A stretch of DNA of 41,728 bases from MADRE2 sp964397015 (GTDB taxonomy: Bacteria; Desulfobacterota; Desulfobacteria; Desulfobacterales; Desulfobacteraceae), in NCBI GenBank assembly GCA_964397015.1, contig CAYNHL010000016.1, forward strand, positions 1 through 41,728, read 5' to 3'. Of the stretch, positions 33,018 through 41,728 are shown in pieces (within the stretch, counting starts at the first letter, position 1; each line of letters opens with the position of its first letter). Position numbers and translations under genes: made by a program. The notes under the pieces are model-generated. The model saw only the letters and a list, made by a program, of their open reading frames with translations, was not told where the DNA came from and made no database searches.

Positions 33018-34061
33018 CTATACCCATTCCACCTGTGCATCACTGGCGGTTCTCGATGCAACTTCCCCTATCAGGTAGGCCTTTTCATCCATTGCGCCAA
33101 GGCGGTCCATAACTTCCTGTACCGAGTCATCAGGAACGACCAGGATCATGCCGATACCGTTGTTGAAGGTTCGCTTCATTTCAGCGTCCGTCACTCCCCC
33201 TTCAGTCTGCAGGATGTGGAAAATGGGCGGTATATCCCAGCTGCCGGATTTTATCAATGCTTTGCAGGCATCGGGGATAATTCTGATAATGTTGTCATCT
33301 ATGCCTCCACCGGTAATGTGGGCAATACCGCGTATGGGAAGATCGCGCAGCAGGCTCAAAACAGCGGATGCATATATTTTTGTAGGAGTGAGCAATACCT
33401 CCCCGAGAGAAGTGTCAAGGTCATTGAGCCTTGTTGTTACATCATACCGGCATTTTTCAAAGAAGATACGGCGCACCAGGGAAAACCCGTTTGAATGGAG
33501 CCCGGAAGACGAGATGCCGATCAACTTGTTGCCGTTCCGGATATAGGAACCGTCAATGATCTTGTTGTTATCTACCAGCCCCACTGCAAAACCGGCAAGG
33601 TCGTATTCTCCTTTCTGGTAGAGGCCTGGCATTTCTGCCGTTTCTCCGCCGATAAGCGAGCAGCCGGACATGGAACATCCCTTGGCAACGCCCTTGATAA
33701 CAGCCTCGGCCACTTTGGTGTCAAGATGACCCACAGCAAGGTAGTCCAGGAAAAACAGCGGTTTGGCCCCCTGGACGAGGATATCGTTGACGCACATGGC
33801 CACCAGGTCGATGCCGATGGTATCATGACGGTCCATCATGAAAGCGATTTTCAGCTTCGTTCCCACACCATCTGTGGCAGATACAAGTACCGGGCTGGAT
33901 ATATTGGAAAGATTCAGGGAATACAACCCCCCGAAGCCGCCTATTTCTCCCATTACGCCGGTCCGGGGTGTGGTTCCGGCAATTTTCTTGATCCGGTCAA
34001 CCAGTTGGTTGGCCCTGTCAATATCAACGCCGGAATCCTTATACGTCAATCCGTCTTTCAT
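33018..34061 (-). CDS. purM: Phosphoribosylformylglycinamidine cyclo-ligase
   Basis: A 347-residue AIR synthetase that closes the imidazole ring in purine synthesis with ATP. Signatures: the opening LTYKDSGVDIDRANQLVDRIK, GGFGGLYSL, ATDGVGTKLKIA, CVNDILVQGAKPLFFLDYLA, GGETAEMPGLY, SSGLHSNGFSLVR, and HITGGGIDDNIIRIIP. Here the usual GGGLxENxPR segment reads GGGIDDNIIR, slightly different. Length is that of PurM. It is divergent from hom with 159 nt between. Confidence 0.96.
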   Translation of the reverse strand: MKDGLTYKDSGVDIDRANQLVDRIKKIAGTTPRTGVMGEIGGFGGLYSLNLSNISSPVLVSATDGVGTKLKIAFMMDRHDTIGIDLVAMCVNDILVQGAKPLFFLDYLAVGHLDTKVAEAVIKGVAKGCSMSGCSLIGGETAEMPGLYQKGEYDLAGFAVGLVDNNKIIDGSYIRNGNKLIGISSSGLHSNGFSLVRRIFFEKCRYDVTTRLNDLDTSLGEVLLTPTKIYASAVLSLLRDLPIRGIAHITGGGIDDNIIRIIPDACKALIKSGSWDIPPIFHILQTEGGVTDAEMKRTFNNGIGMILVVPDDSVQEVMDRLGAMDEKAYLIGEVASRTASDAQVEWV

Positions 34062-34149
34062 TTGTGGATCACCTTGTTATTATCGTTTGCTTTTTTATGG
34101 AAAAAACCCTTCAATGATAAACACAATACCTCTAAAAGTCAAAAGCTTT

Positions 34150-34178
34150 TTGACAAGCTTATTTGAATATTGTATTTA
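34150..34178 (+). promoter_or_regulatory. Candidate promoter for hom-thrH-rfaE1
   Basis: TTGACA (34150-34155), 17-nt spacer, TATTTA (34173-34178), about 40 nt before the hom start at 34221. The surrounding 34062-34220 is A/T-rich and lacks genes. Confidence 0.4.
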
Positions 34179-34220
34179 TCAATTTTCAATTGATTATTAA
34201 ACATTAAGGTAGCAGAAAAA

Positions 34221-35534
34221 ATGAAGCAGATCAATATCGGGATACTGGGGTTTGGTGTTGTGGGAACCGGGGTGGCCACACTGTTGACCGAAAAAAAAGC
34301 ATTGCTCGAATCCCGTATCGGTGCTGTCTTGAACTTGAAATATCTTGTCGATATCGATACCACGACTAACCGGGGTGTAGACCTGGGAAAAACTCTTTTG
34401 ATATCCGATAGTTCAAGGGTGTTCGAGGATCCTGATATTGATATTGTAGTAGAGCTGATCGGTGGAGAAACCATTGCCAGGGAGCTGATTCTTTCAGCAT
34501 TGAACCATAAGAAACATGTGATTACCGCCAACAAGGCCCTTATGGCCTCCCACGGCAATGAACTTGTCAAGACCGCCCGCCGCAACCGTATGGACCTGGC
34601 GTTTGAAGCCAGTACCGGCGGGTGCATGCCCATAATCAAAACTCTGAGAGAATCACTGGTGGCCAATGATATCAATTCCATGATGGCTATTTTGAACGGT
34701 ACCTGTAATTATATTCTGACCAGGATATCAAGTGACGGCTCCTCGTTCGAAACGGCTTTGAAAAAAGCCCAGGAACTTGGATTTGCCGAGGCAGACCCCT
34801 TCCTGGACATAGAAGGACACGATACCGCCCACAAACTTGCCATATTGAATTCCCTGGCTCACGGCATGGAAATGAACCTGGAAGATATCCACGTGGAGGG
34901 TATTACCCGGATTACTCCCCTGGATATAGCCTATGCAAAAACCTTTGGTTACACCATCAAGCTTCTTGCCATCAGCAAAATCCATGAAAATCACATAGAA
35001 GCCCGGGTTCATCCCACCATGATTCCCGATTCACATCCATTATCCCATATCGATCATTCCATGAATGCCATTGCCATCGATGCCGATGCCACCGGAAAGA
35101 CCATGTTGTATGGGCACGGGGCCGGCATGATGCCGACTGCCAGCGCCGTAATGAGTGATATAGCCGATATTGCCCGGAATCTGATGTCCAATACCAAGCG
35201 CCGGGTGCCCATCCTTGGATATCCTGAAGACAATATCAGGAAAATTCCCATCCTTCCCATTCAGCAGCTTCAGACCCGTTATTACATGCGGTTCACAGTC
35301 CAGGACCATCCCGGAGTGCTGTCAAGGATATCAGGGGTCCTAGGAGATAGAAACATCAGCATCAATTCCGTAAACCAGAAAGGAAAGACCACTGCCGGGG
35401 ATGTCCCCGTGGTCATGATCACCCACCATGCCAGGGAGGCTGACATTCAGCAGGCATTGAAAGATATCTCTAACTTTGATTTTATACTGGATGCCCCGGT
35501 GGTGATCCGCATTGAAGATAACAACGGAGCGTAA
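34221..35534 (+). CDS. hom: Homoserine dehydrogenase
   Basis: A 437-residue NAD(P)-dependent enzyme that reduces aspartate semialdehyde to homoserine. It has the Rossmann motif GILGFGVVGTGVATLL, TANKALMASHG, the catalytic region FEASTGGCMPIIKTLRESL, ADPFLDIEGHDTAHKL, and a C-terminal ACT domain (about 350-430, YMRFTVQDHPGVLSRISG) for feedback by threonine. Length is that of the monofunctional ACT-containing Hom. AAGGT is upstream of the ATG. thrH follows after 8 nt, so homoserine is likely passed to ThrH. Confidence 0.95.
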   Translation: MKQINIGILGFGVVGTGVATLLTEKKALLESRIGAVLNLKYLVDIDTTTNRGVDLGKTLLISDSSRVFEDPDIDIVVELIGGETIARELILSALNHKKHVITANKALMASHGNELVKTARRNRMDLAFEASTGGCMPIIKTLRESLVANDINSMMAILNGTCNYILTRISSDGSSFETALKKAQELGFAEADPFLDIEGHDTAHKLAILNSLAHGMEMNLEDIHVEGITRITPLDIAYAKTFGYTIKLLAISKIHENHIEARVHPTMIPDSHPLSHIDHSMNAIAIDADATGKTMLYGHGAGMMPTASAVMSDIADIARNLMSNTKRRVPILGYPEDNIRKIPILPIQQLQTRYYMRFTVQDHPGVLSRISGVLGDRNISINSVNQKGKTTAGDVPVVMITHHAREADIQQALKDISNFDFILDAPVVIRIEDNNGA

Positions 35535-35542
35535 ACAAAGAC

Positions 35543-36154
35543 ATGAAAATTATCTGCTGTGACCTGGAAGGGGTTTTCCTTCCCGAAATCTGGATTAACG
35601 TGGCGCAAAAAACCGGGATTGAAAAACTCAAGCTTACCACCCGGGATATCAGTGATTATGACGTGCTCATGAAACAGCGCCTTGAAATTCTGGACCGGCA
35701 CAACCTGAAACTTGCCGATATCCAGGCAGTGATCGAAGGACTGTCACCCCTTGAAGGCGCTTTTGAAACCCTTGAGTGGATTCGCCGTCAATGCCAGATT
35801 ATAATTCTTTCTGATACATTTGAAGAATTTGCCCGGCCTCTTCTGGCCAAATTGAACTATCCCACTCTTTTATGCCATGATCTGACCACGGACCGCCAGG
35901 GAAAAATTACCGGGTACAATATCAGGATACCGGGCCACAAAGCACGCACAGTAAAAGCATTGCAGCAGCTTAATTACAAGGTGATAGCCTTCGGGGATTC
36001 GTACAATGACACCGACATGATCCAGTCGGCGGATCACGGATTTTTCTTTGATCCGCCAGAAAGTGTCACCGGTGATTTTCCAGGTATTCGAGTGGCGCGC
36101 AGCTACATGGAGCTTAAAGACATGATCGGGACCTGCTTGTCTGATGACAGTTGA
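35543..36154 (+). CDS. thrH: Phosphoserine phosphatase/homoserine phosphotransferase ThrH
   Basis: A 203-residue HAD enzyme. It closely follows the known ThrH sequence: DLEGVFLPEIWINVAQKTGI with the nucleophile aspartate, the conserved TTRDISDYDVLMKQRLEIL cap, PLEGAFETLEWI, ILSDTFEEFARPL, and GDSYNDTDMI. ThrH dephosphorylates phosphoserine and can move the phosphate to homoserine. Placement 8 nt after hom fits homoserine phosphorylation for threonine synthesis; no thrB-type homoserine kinase is seen here. Its 3' end overlaps the next gene by 11 nt. Confidence 0.93.
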   Translation: MKIICCDLEGVFLPEIWINVAQKTGIEKLKLTTRDISDYDVLMKQRLEILDRHNLKLADIQAVIEGLSPLEGAFETLEWIRRQCQIIILSDTFEEFARPLLAKLNYPTLLCHDLTTDRQGKITGYNIRIPGHKARTVKALQQLNYKVIAFGDSYNDTDMIQSADHGFFFDPPESVTGDFPGIRVARSYMELKDMIGTCLSDDS

Positions 36155-37100
36155 TATAAAAGCATTTTCCAGGCTCAGGGTTATCGTTATCGGGGACCTT
36201 ATGCTGGATGAGTATGTCTGGGGCGGCGTGGACCGTATTTCACCCGAAGCCCCGGTTCCCATTGTATCGGTCGAAAAAGAGGGGTTTACCCTGGGCGGTG
36301 CCGGAAATGTCATAAACAACCTTGTGGCCCTTGGAGCATCGGTCTCAGCCATAGGGACCGTGGGTACCGGCATGGCCGGCCGCATGGTCTTTGAAAAGCT
36401 TTCCGAGTTAGGAGTCAGTACCGAAGGGATCATAAAGGAATCCGATAGGCCCACGACAAGGAAAACACGTATCATTGCCGCAAGCCAGCAGGTTCTGCGT
36501 ATCGACAGGGAAACCCGCAGGCAGATAAGTGAACAGACGTTGAAAACTCTGTCCCTTCTTCTTGAACGTATCGTTCCCAATGCGGATCTTGTCATTGTTT
36601 CCGATTATGACAAGGGACTGGTCACGGCTGAATTGGTGCGCCGCACAGTAGCATGCTCCCTAAAGCATCGCATTTTGACCATTGCAGATCCAAAAGGGAT
36701 GGATTATTCAAAATACCGGCAGGTGGACCTGCTTACACCTAATCGGAAGGAAGCCGGAACAGCGGCGGGAATGCTGGTTGAAACACACAAAGACCTGGTG
36801 GCCGCAGGCCGGAAAATAATGCAGGCAGCCCGCCTGAACCGCCTGGTCATTACCTGTGGCAAGGACGGCATGGTATTGTTTGACAAAGATGACGATCCGT
36901 TTGCCATTGAATCCAATGCCCGCCAGGTGTTTGACGTGTCAGGAGCCGGTGACACAGTGATTTCCGTTTTAGGGCTGGGTCTTGCTTCCGGGGCTTCATT
37001 CCGGCAAAGTGCCATGGCTGCCAATGCCGCAGCAGGCATAGTCGTGGGTAAAGTCGGCACGGCCACGGCCACGCCTGAAGAATTGATCCAGGCCCTGTAA
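36144..37100 (+). CDS. rfaE1: D-glycero-beta-D-manno-heptose-7-phosphate kinase (RfaE1 domain)
   Basis: A 318-residue PfkB-family sugar kinase, matching the N-terminal half of HldE. Motifs: IVIGDLMLDEYVWGGVDRISPEAPVPI, GGAGNVINNLVALGA, VSDYDKGLV, DPKGMDYSKY, LTPNRKEA, and the catalytic DVSGAGDTVIS. It phosphorylates heptose-7-phosphate at C1 for lipopolysaccharide core synthesis. The adenylyltransferase domain of full HldE is absent here, so a separate RfaE2 is expected elsewhere. It overlaps thrH by 11 nt, which is an unusual pairing of amino acid and LPS genes. Confidence 0.9.
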   Translation: MTVDIKAFSRLRVIVIGDLMLDEYVWGGVDRISPEAPVPIVSVEKEGFTLGGAGNVINNLVALGASVSAIGTVGTGMAGRMVFEKLSELGVSTEGIIKESDRPTTRKTRIIAASQQVLRIDRETRRQISEQTLKTLSLLLERIVPNADLVIVSDYDKGLVTAELVRRTVACSLKHRILTIADPKGMDYSKYRQVDLLTPNRKEAGTAAGMLVETHKDLVAAGRKIMQAARLNRLVITCGKDGMVLFDKDDDPFAIESNARQVFDVSGAGDTVISVLGLGLASGASFRQSAMAANAAAGIVVGKVGTATATPEELIQAL

Positions 37101-37115
37101 CCGGTCTGTTACAGG
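37094..37115. terminator. Hairpin between the convergent rfaE1 and P1 peptidase genes
   Basis: CCTGTAAC (37094-37101) pairs with GTTACAGG (37108-37115), loop of 6. Each arm holds one of the two stop codons. No T-run follows on either strand, so it may work weakly in both directions. Confidence 0.4.
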
Positions 37116-38080
37116 CCCGTTAAATCGGAATGGCATTTCAAGCCGTACATTGATGTGGCGTGTTTGACAGCGCTGATTACGGCCTGTTCCATGGCTCGGG
37201 CCGCCAGCAGTCCCGTGACGCTCAGGTCTGCGGTTACCCGGCCCGAACACATTGAAAATACCGTGTCGCCGTCAAACATGGAATGGGCGGGTCGCAGCGT
37301 TCTGGCATACCCGTTCTGGGCCATGGAGGCAATTTTTTTTGCCTGGGCCTTGTTAAACAGGCCATTGGTAAGCACCACGCCGATGGTGGTATTTGAGCTG
37401 AACAGATTTTTCCTGTCCGCCCAGTTTTTTATCATGATTGTTTCAGTGTCAGAAAAACCTGATTTGTCAGGGGTCAGTGCACCTGCCAGGATTTGACCGG
37501 TTGAAGGGTCCACCACATCTCCGAGGCAGTTAACGGCCACCATGGCCCCGATCTGCAGGTCGCCGACCTGGAATGCGCAGCACCCAATGCCGCTTTTCAT
37601 GGCATGTTCCATGCCAAGGATCTTGCCTATGCTGGCCCCTGTACCGGCGCCGGTGCATCCTGAAGGTTCCCTGTTGTTCAGGGTGTCGAGACATGCATTG
37701 TATCCCATTTCCCGGTCCGGCCTGATACTGCTGCTGCCGACTGAAAGATCGAACAATACCGCACCGGTCACGATGGGAACCCTTGCAACCTGGACATCGA
37801 ATCCTGTGGACTTTTCTTCCAGAAAGGCCATGATGCCGGCTGCCGCATCGAGTCCGTAAGCACTTCCGCCGGCAAGAAAGACGCAATGGACGGTTTCCAC
37901 AAGATTGACAGGGTCGAGAAGATCGGTTTCCCGTGTGCCCGGGGCTCCGCCCCTGACATCCACGCCTGCTACAGCTCCGTCATGGCTTATAACCACAGAG
38001 CATCCGGTGGCGGCATCTGCATCATGGGCATGGCCGGTTAAAAAGCCGTCAATTTTTGTAAAGGGTATGTTTTTTATCAT
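37109..38080 (-). CDS. P1 family peptidase (DmpA-like, S58)
   Basis: A 323-residue protein of the N-terminal-nucleophile aminopeptidase P1 group. Typical are GGAPGTRETDLLDP, FLAGGSAYGLDAAAGI, CTGAGTGASIGK, and the segment NTTIGVVLTNGLFNKAQA, where autoproteolytic processing before a Ser/Thr nucleophile is expected. It ends with GDTVFSMCSG and a helical tail. Members cleave peptides or D-amino acid amides. ATG 38080 is chosen because GGAGG lies 7 nt upstream (complement of 38087-38092); an earlier in-frame ATG at 38179 has none and would overlap the helicase remnant. Confidence 0.88.
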   Translation of the reverse strand: MIKNIPFTKIDGFLTGHAHDADAATGCSVVISHDGAVAGVDVRGGAPGTRETDLLDPVNLVETVHCVFLAGGSAYGLDAAAGIMAFLEEKSTGFDVQVARVPIVTGAVLFDLSVGSSSIRPDREMGYNACLDTLNNREPSGCTGAGTGASIGKILGMEHAMKSGIGCCAFQVGDLQIGAMVAVNCLGDVVDPSTGQILAGALTPDKSGFSDTETIMIKNWADRKNLFSSNTTIGVVLTNGLFNKAQAKKIASMAQNGYARTLRPAHSMFDGDTVFSMCSGRVTADLSVTGLLAARAMEQAVISAVKHATSMYGLKCHSDLTGL

Positions 38081-38175
38081 TTCCTGTCCTCCATCGGGGG
38101 AATAATTTTTACAGTCTGCCTTGAAAAATGCCATTGTGTCAACCTGTTTCAAACGTGATCCGGGCAAAAGGCCCA

Positions 38176-39926
38176 TCATGATTTCAAAGAAAAAGAGGGC
38201 TTGGTTTTCCTGGTTGCAGGCGCTCTCAACGGATCGGTCGGCCAGAAATGCTTGGGATACCGTCCCATAAGATCCTTTTTGACTTCTGGGTATGTGTTAA
38301 TCCAGAAACTTTTAAGATCACTGGTGATCTGCACCGGCCGGCCGGCAGGTGAAAGCAGGTGCAGTGTGATTGGAATCCCTGTTTTTTCGAGGACCGGTGT
38401 TTTTTCCATACCGAACATTTCCTGGATTTTAACCGCCAGGACCGGTGACGGCAGAATTTTACCCTTCTGCGTGTATACAAGGCGGATGCCGGAACCGCTT
38501 GGAACGACCCATTTTCCTGGAGCAGGGCGGCTAGGCGGCATGCCAGCCGGCCTTGACCGATTTTCATGCTTTTGCTGATCATGTGGGCCAGCCGCGGATG
38601 CATCCCGTATGATGCGATCTGTTTTCCATGGGCTGTGATATGTCCTATTTTATCAATTACTTCCATGAATTTCAACAGGGTGGTTGCTGCTTTGAATGCC
38701 GCATCAGGCGGCGGGTCAAGCCATTTGAGCACCCCCGGATCAACCACGCCCCACAATGCCAGTTCAAGGACAAGATCTGCCAGGTCGGCCGACAGTATTT
38801 CCGGCTGGGAACATGCCACTCTTCCCTTTTGTTCATGAGAAGACCAGAGCCGGTAGCAGGTACCGGGAGCCAGACGTCCGGCCCTTCCCCTTCTCTGGTC
38901 TGAAGCGGCCCTCGATGCAGGAACGGTTTCAAGCCGGGTCATGCCTGTTCTTGAAGAGAATACCGGTACTCTCATCCATCCTGAGTCGATAACCACGGTT
39001 ATTCCCTCGATGGTCAAAGAGGTTTCAGCAATGGAAGTGGCCAGCACCACTTTTTGTTTTCCAGAAGCTGACGGTTTTATGGCCTTGTCCTGTTCAACCC
39101 TGGAGAGGCTGCCGAACAAGGGAAGGACAAGAGTGCCGTCAGGAACCCGGGACATAAGCCTTTGGTGGAGCCGCCTGATTTCCCTGTATCCCGGCAAAAA
39201 CACGAGCATATCACCTTCATGGTTTGTCAAAGCTTTTTCAACAGCGTTTGAAACATGGCGTTCATTTGCATCCGGTCTGCGGTCTGAAGGCGGGGGAGGC
39301 ATGTATTTGGTTGTAACTGGAAAAGCTTTTCCTTTCGATTTTATAACGGGTGCATCTGTAAGGAGGTTAGAAACAGGCCCGGTTTCCATGGTGGCGGACA
39401 TCACAAGTATTTTTAGATCGTTCCTGAACGCTTCTGCCGCTTCAAGGCATAATGCAAGGCCCGAGTCCGTATGAATACTGCGCTCATGAAACTCGTCAAA
39501 AACAACCATTCCATATTCTTCGAGGGATGGATCAGATTGAATTTTCCGGGTGAACAGGCCTTCTGTGACAATTTCGATCCGGGTCTGTGAGCTGACTTTT
39601 TTATCCATCCGGATGTGGTATCCTGTGGTCTGCCCCACACGTTCATCGAGCATCGATGCCATTCGTGCTGCACATGCTCGTGCGGCCAGCCGCCGGGGTT
39701 CGAGCATGATGATTTTTTTGTTTTCAAGCCATGGCTCGTCAAGCAGGGCCAGGGGAACACCCGTGGTCTTTCCGGCACCGGCATCCGCCTGCAGAACAGC
39801 CCTGCCGTGTTCTGCCAGAGCCTTTTTTAGTTCAGGCAAAGAGGGGTAAACCGGCAGGCTTTCAAGCATCTTCATGGTCTTTTTGCACAAAGGGCGGGCG
39901 GACACAGCAGGTTTATCAGCTTCCAT
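38176..39926 (-). pseudogene. hrpB: hrpB ATP-dependent helicase, internally deleted and frameshifted
   Basis: The N-terminal part (from 39926) is a normal DEAH/RHA-type helicase: Walker A DAGAGKTT, DEFHERS, SAT, the C-terminal core QRRGRAGR and the winged helix region up to RLAALLQEN at about residue 505. The HrpB_C domain is also present (VPSGSGIRLVY, PVLAVKIQEMFG, HLLSPAGRPVQITSDLKSFW, RYPKHFWPTDPLRAPATR) but in another frame, ending at 38176. HrpB is normally about 800-830 residues; roughly 180-200 residues between these parts are missing. The break is near 38515-38530. In the first frame translation runs on as unrelated sequence to 38226. Assembly error is possible. Function if intact: RNA helicase of unknown substrate. 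Confidence 0.82.
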
Positions 39927-40004
39927 GATTTGTTTTCAAATTGTCGTCAAGCATTGTCATGTCCTTATATTACCTCATTTTCGGGAGAAAAAATAGAAAA
40001 GGCC

Positions 40005-40033
40005 TTGACACAAAAATGATATGTCTGTATATT
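40005..40033 (+). promoter_or_regulatory. Promoter of the initiator tRNA gene
   Basis: TTGACA (40005-40010), 17-nt spacer, TATATT (40028-40033), 15 nt before the tRNA. This is a near-consensus sigma-70 promoter, as expected for a stable RNA gene. Confidence 0.75.
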
Positions 40034-40047
40034 CCAAAAATTGTTGA

Positions 40048-40124
<77 letters not shown>

Positions 40125-40135
40125 TTTGAGACACT

Positions 40136-40168
40136 AAGGGGTTCAGCGTCCGGCGCTGCCCCTTTTTT
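40136..40168 (+). terminator. Rho-independent terminator of the tRNA gene
   Basis: AGGGG-TT-CAGCG (40137-40148) pairs with CGCTG-CCCCT (40154-40163), with a 2-nt bulge and a 5-nt loop, followed by TTTTT. It is 12 nt after the tRNA 3' end. Confidence 0.85.
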
Positions 40169-40358
40169 GGTTTGGTAAATTGGATTTCCAACCGTATTTC
40201 CAACCCCCGGTAAATATCCAACCCTAATTTTTTTAACCAGGGTGGTGTTCTTCCCCTATCATCCCGCAATGATTCCAACATTTTTCCGGACCACCTGCTT
40301 TGGTTTTTATGATCACAATCATTACAATGAATTGAAATCTGATTTATTTAAGGCGGGG
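40169..40358. other. Intergenic stretch between tRNA and the defence locus
   Basis: No confident gene. On the minus strand a short open frame runs from about 40347 down through the tRNA, and includes a CNDCDHK segment, but it ends as an antisense reading of the tRNA and shows no ribosome binding site. It might be a remnant of mobile DNA; I cannot support that further. Confidence 0.4.
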
Positions 40359-41114
40359 TCAGACTTTAAACTTCAGTAATTCATCATCCAGGCCATACCG
40401 GACGACTTCAACACAATCACTGTGCTGTGATATAAAATCTCCTGTCATGGGTGGCAGTTGGAATGGGAAAAGTGACGGTGTATGAAAAAGCTGATTAAGG
40501 GGTGCTTTGCCTTCGGGGATGGCATGGAGTGTCGCTTCCATCAGCAGTATCCCCAGATTCTGATCCAGAATATGAATGGGGCCCGGTTTCTCGTAGCATC
40601 CTTTTGACTCAAAATCCTTGAGCACACCCCAGGTGACAAAAGACCGGATAACCCTCCTGGCGCTTCTTTCCACAGTGGAGCGTTCCCCCATGCTTTCAAA
40701 ACACCGCTGACGGATCTGCCGCTGGGTTATTGTTTGCTGTAACATCAGCAACCTGCCGGTCTGTTCCGCTACTCTATACCAGAAGGGATAGGCAGATATG
40801 GTCATGGCCCAGTGCAGGGCAATCCGGATATCTCTTTGATTGTTTTTTGCATACATCAGGGCATGATCACGGAAAGCCTTCAGATCTTTATCCGGAGACA
40901 CCCAGCATTTCATAATTTGTGTGACGGCTTTTGTATAGGTCTGTTCGCCCCTTTCCCCATACCCGCCCTTTTGAAGCCGGTCACGGATATGTTCATCCAG
41001 CTGTTCACGGATTTTTTTGGGTGGCAGGCCCTCCAGTAGCATATCCACTGCATAATCATACCATTCCAGGCGGACCACCTGCTTGATGCCGATGGTATCA
41101 TGTCTTTTACCCAT
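40359..41114 (-). CDS. BrxA-like protein of a BREX locus (DUF1819 type)
   Basis: A 251-residue protein, predicted soluble and mostly helical. The middle region RIALHWAMTISAYPFWYRVAEQTGRLLMLQQ, followed by TVERSARRVIRSFVTWGVL, resembles DUF1819/BrxA proteins, including the LHW-A/G-M and R-S-WGVL pattern; this is my recognition, not a search. The C-terminal 60 residues (after LHAIPEGKAPLNQLF) are less familiar. Its ATG overlaps the stop of pglZ (TAATG). In type 3 BREX clusters the order ends pglZ-brxA, which is the arrangement here. It would be the last gene of the phage-defence operon, reading towards the tRNA. Its role in BREX is DNA binding and host protection in related systems. Confidence 0.6.
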   Translation of the reverse strand: MGKRHDTIGIKQVVRLEWYDYAVDMLLEGLPPKKIREQLDEHIRDRLQKGGYGERGEQTYTKAVTQIMKCWVSPDKDLKAFRDHALMYAKNNQRDIRIALHWAMTISAYPFWYRVAEQTGRLLMLQQTITQRQIRQRCFESMGERSTVERSARRVIRSFVTWGVLKDFESKGCYEKPGPIHILDQNLGILLMEATLHAIPEGKAPLNQLFHTPSLFPFQLPPMTGDFISQHSDCVEVVRYGLDDELLKFKV

Positions 41115-41728
41115 TACCGGGTTTTCCTTTCAATTTTTACAAGGGGGACTATCACTTCCTCAATGGCTGCCCCGCCGTGGGCAACAATGGTATGTCCGGG
41201 CGTTACAAAAGCATCCCGGCCCTCGGCCACCAGGGGAAAATAATGCTCAGGCAGACCAGTTGACGGCCATTTTTGGGCAAACGCAAATGATTTGGCAACC
41301 TGATCACGCAGTTCCGGTGCAGGATAAACACGCACCCGTTCACCTCTTGTTTCGGCAATCACGCCTTCGGCGGGACGGCCCTTGCCCTCACATGCAATAT
41401 TGCCGTGATCAGACGTCAGCCAGACTGTAAATCCCTTGTCCAGCAGATATTTTACCAGGGCAGACAGAAAGCCGCCCCGGCACCATTGCCTGATCTGGTT
41501 GTGCATACCGGCGGCGCCCAGCTGCATGCCGTGCATGATTTTATCCACCTTGTCCACTACCAGACCCGCCACCCGGGTGTTACCGGGATGGATGGCTGCG
41601 TCAAGCACACTCGCGACGTCCCCGTCTCCCAGACCCCGCTGATAAGACACATCCATCCGGGACAGGCCGCAATCCTCCCAAAATTTTTTCCACAGTTTTT
41701 CTTCATGGTTGGTGGAATATATGGACGC
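41114..41728 (-). CDS. pglZ: PglZ-domain phosphatase of a BREX locus, 5' end outside window
   Basis: The frame is open to the window edge, so about 204 C-terminal residues are visible and the N-terminus is missing. Seen are the AlkP-fold metal segment WLTSDHGN, then CEGKGRPAEG, and the C-terminal GHTIVAHGGAAIEEVIVPLVKIE, which is typical of PglZ. The protein is required in BREX and Pgl phage-exclusion systems, but its exact reaction is uncertain. It overlaps the downstream BrxA-like gene by one base. The ATG at 41656 inside the frame is not the true start, since coding continues upstream without a stop. Confidence 0.85.
   Translation of the reverse strand, partial: ASIYSTNHEEKLWKKFWEDCGLSRMDVSYQRGLGDGDVASVLDAAIHPGNTRVAGLVVDKVDKIMHGMQLGAAGMHNQIRQWCRGGFLSALVKYLLDKGFTVWLTSDHGNIACEGKGRPAEGVIAETRGERVRVYPAPELRDQVAKSFAFAQKWPSTGLPEHYFPLVAEGRDAFVTPGHTIVAHGGAAIEEVIVPLVKIERKTR

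Noticed and set aside
33008..33061. 18-residue upstream extension of TsaD
   Set aside because: It overlaps the purM end, and TsaD proteins start at MLILGIESS-like residues.

Overview
The window looks like a chromosome segment of a strictly anaerobic, respiring Desulfobacterota bacterium, most likely Desulfobacterales. This is inferred from gene content: a c-type multihaem cytochrome, non-pyrrolysine MttB-family corrinoid methyltransferases, a ThrH next to homoserine dehydrogenase, AcnA-type aconitase with malic enzyme, and a probable small selenoprotein. No rRNA or marker phylogeny is available to settle it. One run of exactly 100 N (13321-13420) is an assembly gap.

Layout. 1-2.7 kb: the end of a tetrahaem cytochrome gene and a beta-CASP RNA nuclease. 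2.7-6 kb: an amine-oxidase-type flavoenzyme divergent from a GntR/FCD regulator, with a perfect palindrome between them, then a short aspartate kinase. 6-14.5 kb: a one-direction cluster of a short MttB paralogue, a glutamine-dependent asparagine-synthase-like enzyme, a PhnP-like metallo-hydrolase, a second short MttB paralogue, a corrinoid protein, a full-length MtgB-like methyltransferase (cut by the gap) and a nitrilase-family amidase. This reads as a methyl-transfer catabolic module for an unknown N-methylated, possibly amide-linked compound. The corrinoid reactivase and the second methyltransferase are not in the window. 14.5-17.7 kb: a MarR regulator divergent from a hybrid sensor kinase with a periplasmic solute-binding sensor. 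17.7-19.5 kb: an AEC permease and a DmeF-like metal exporter. 19.5-19.94 kb: an intergenic region holding two inverted repeats and a candidate 54-residue selenoprotein.

19.9-26.2 kb (minus strand): malic enzyme, aconitase and a fatty-acyl-CoA ligase, i.e. central carbon and fatty acid metabolism. 26.4-28.5 kb: a second, longer aspartate kinase and a YgiM-like SH3 membrane protein. 28.6-32 kb: a tightly overlapping operon of class II aldolase, a DisA/DAC-type nucleotide-binding-domain protein with a degenerate active-site motif, a His-rich small protein and a NagZ-like glycosidase. 32-34 kb (minus): tsaD and purM. 34.2-37.1 kb: hom-thrH-rfaE1. 37.1-39.9 kb (minus): a P1 peptidase and an hrpB helicase gene with an internal loss plus frameshift.

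40.0-41.7 kb: an initiator tRNA with its own promoter and terminator, followed by the end of a phage-defence locus on the opposite strand (PglZ plus a BrxA-like protein, the gene order of the tail of a type 3 BREX cluster). The observations most worth a second look are the candidate selenoprotein, the MttB/AsnB/nitrilase cluster, the degenerate DAC-domain operon and the BREX tail beside the tRNA.
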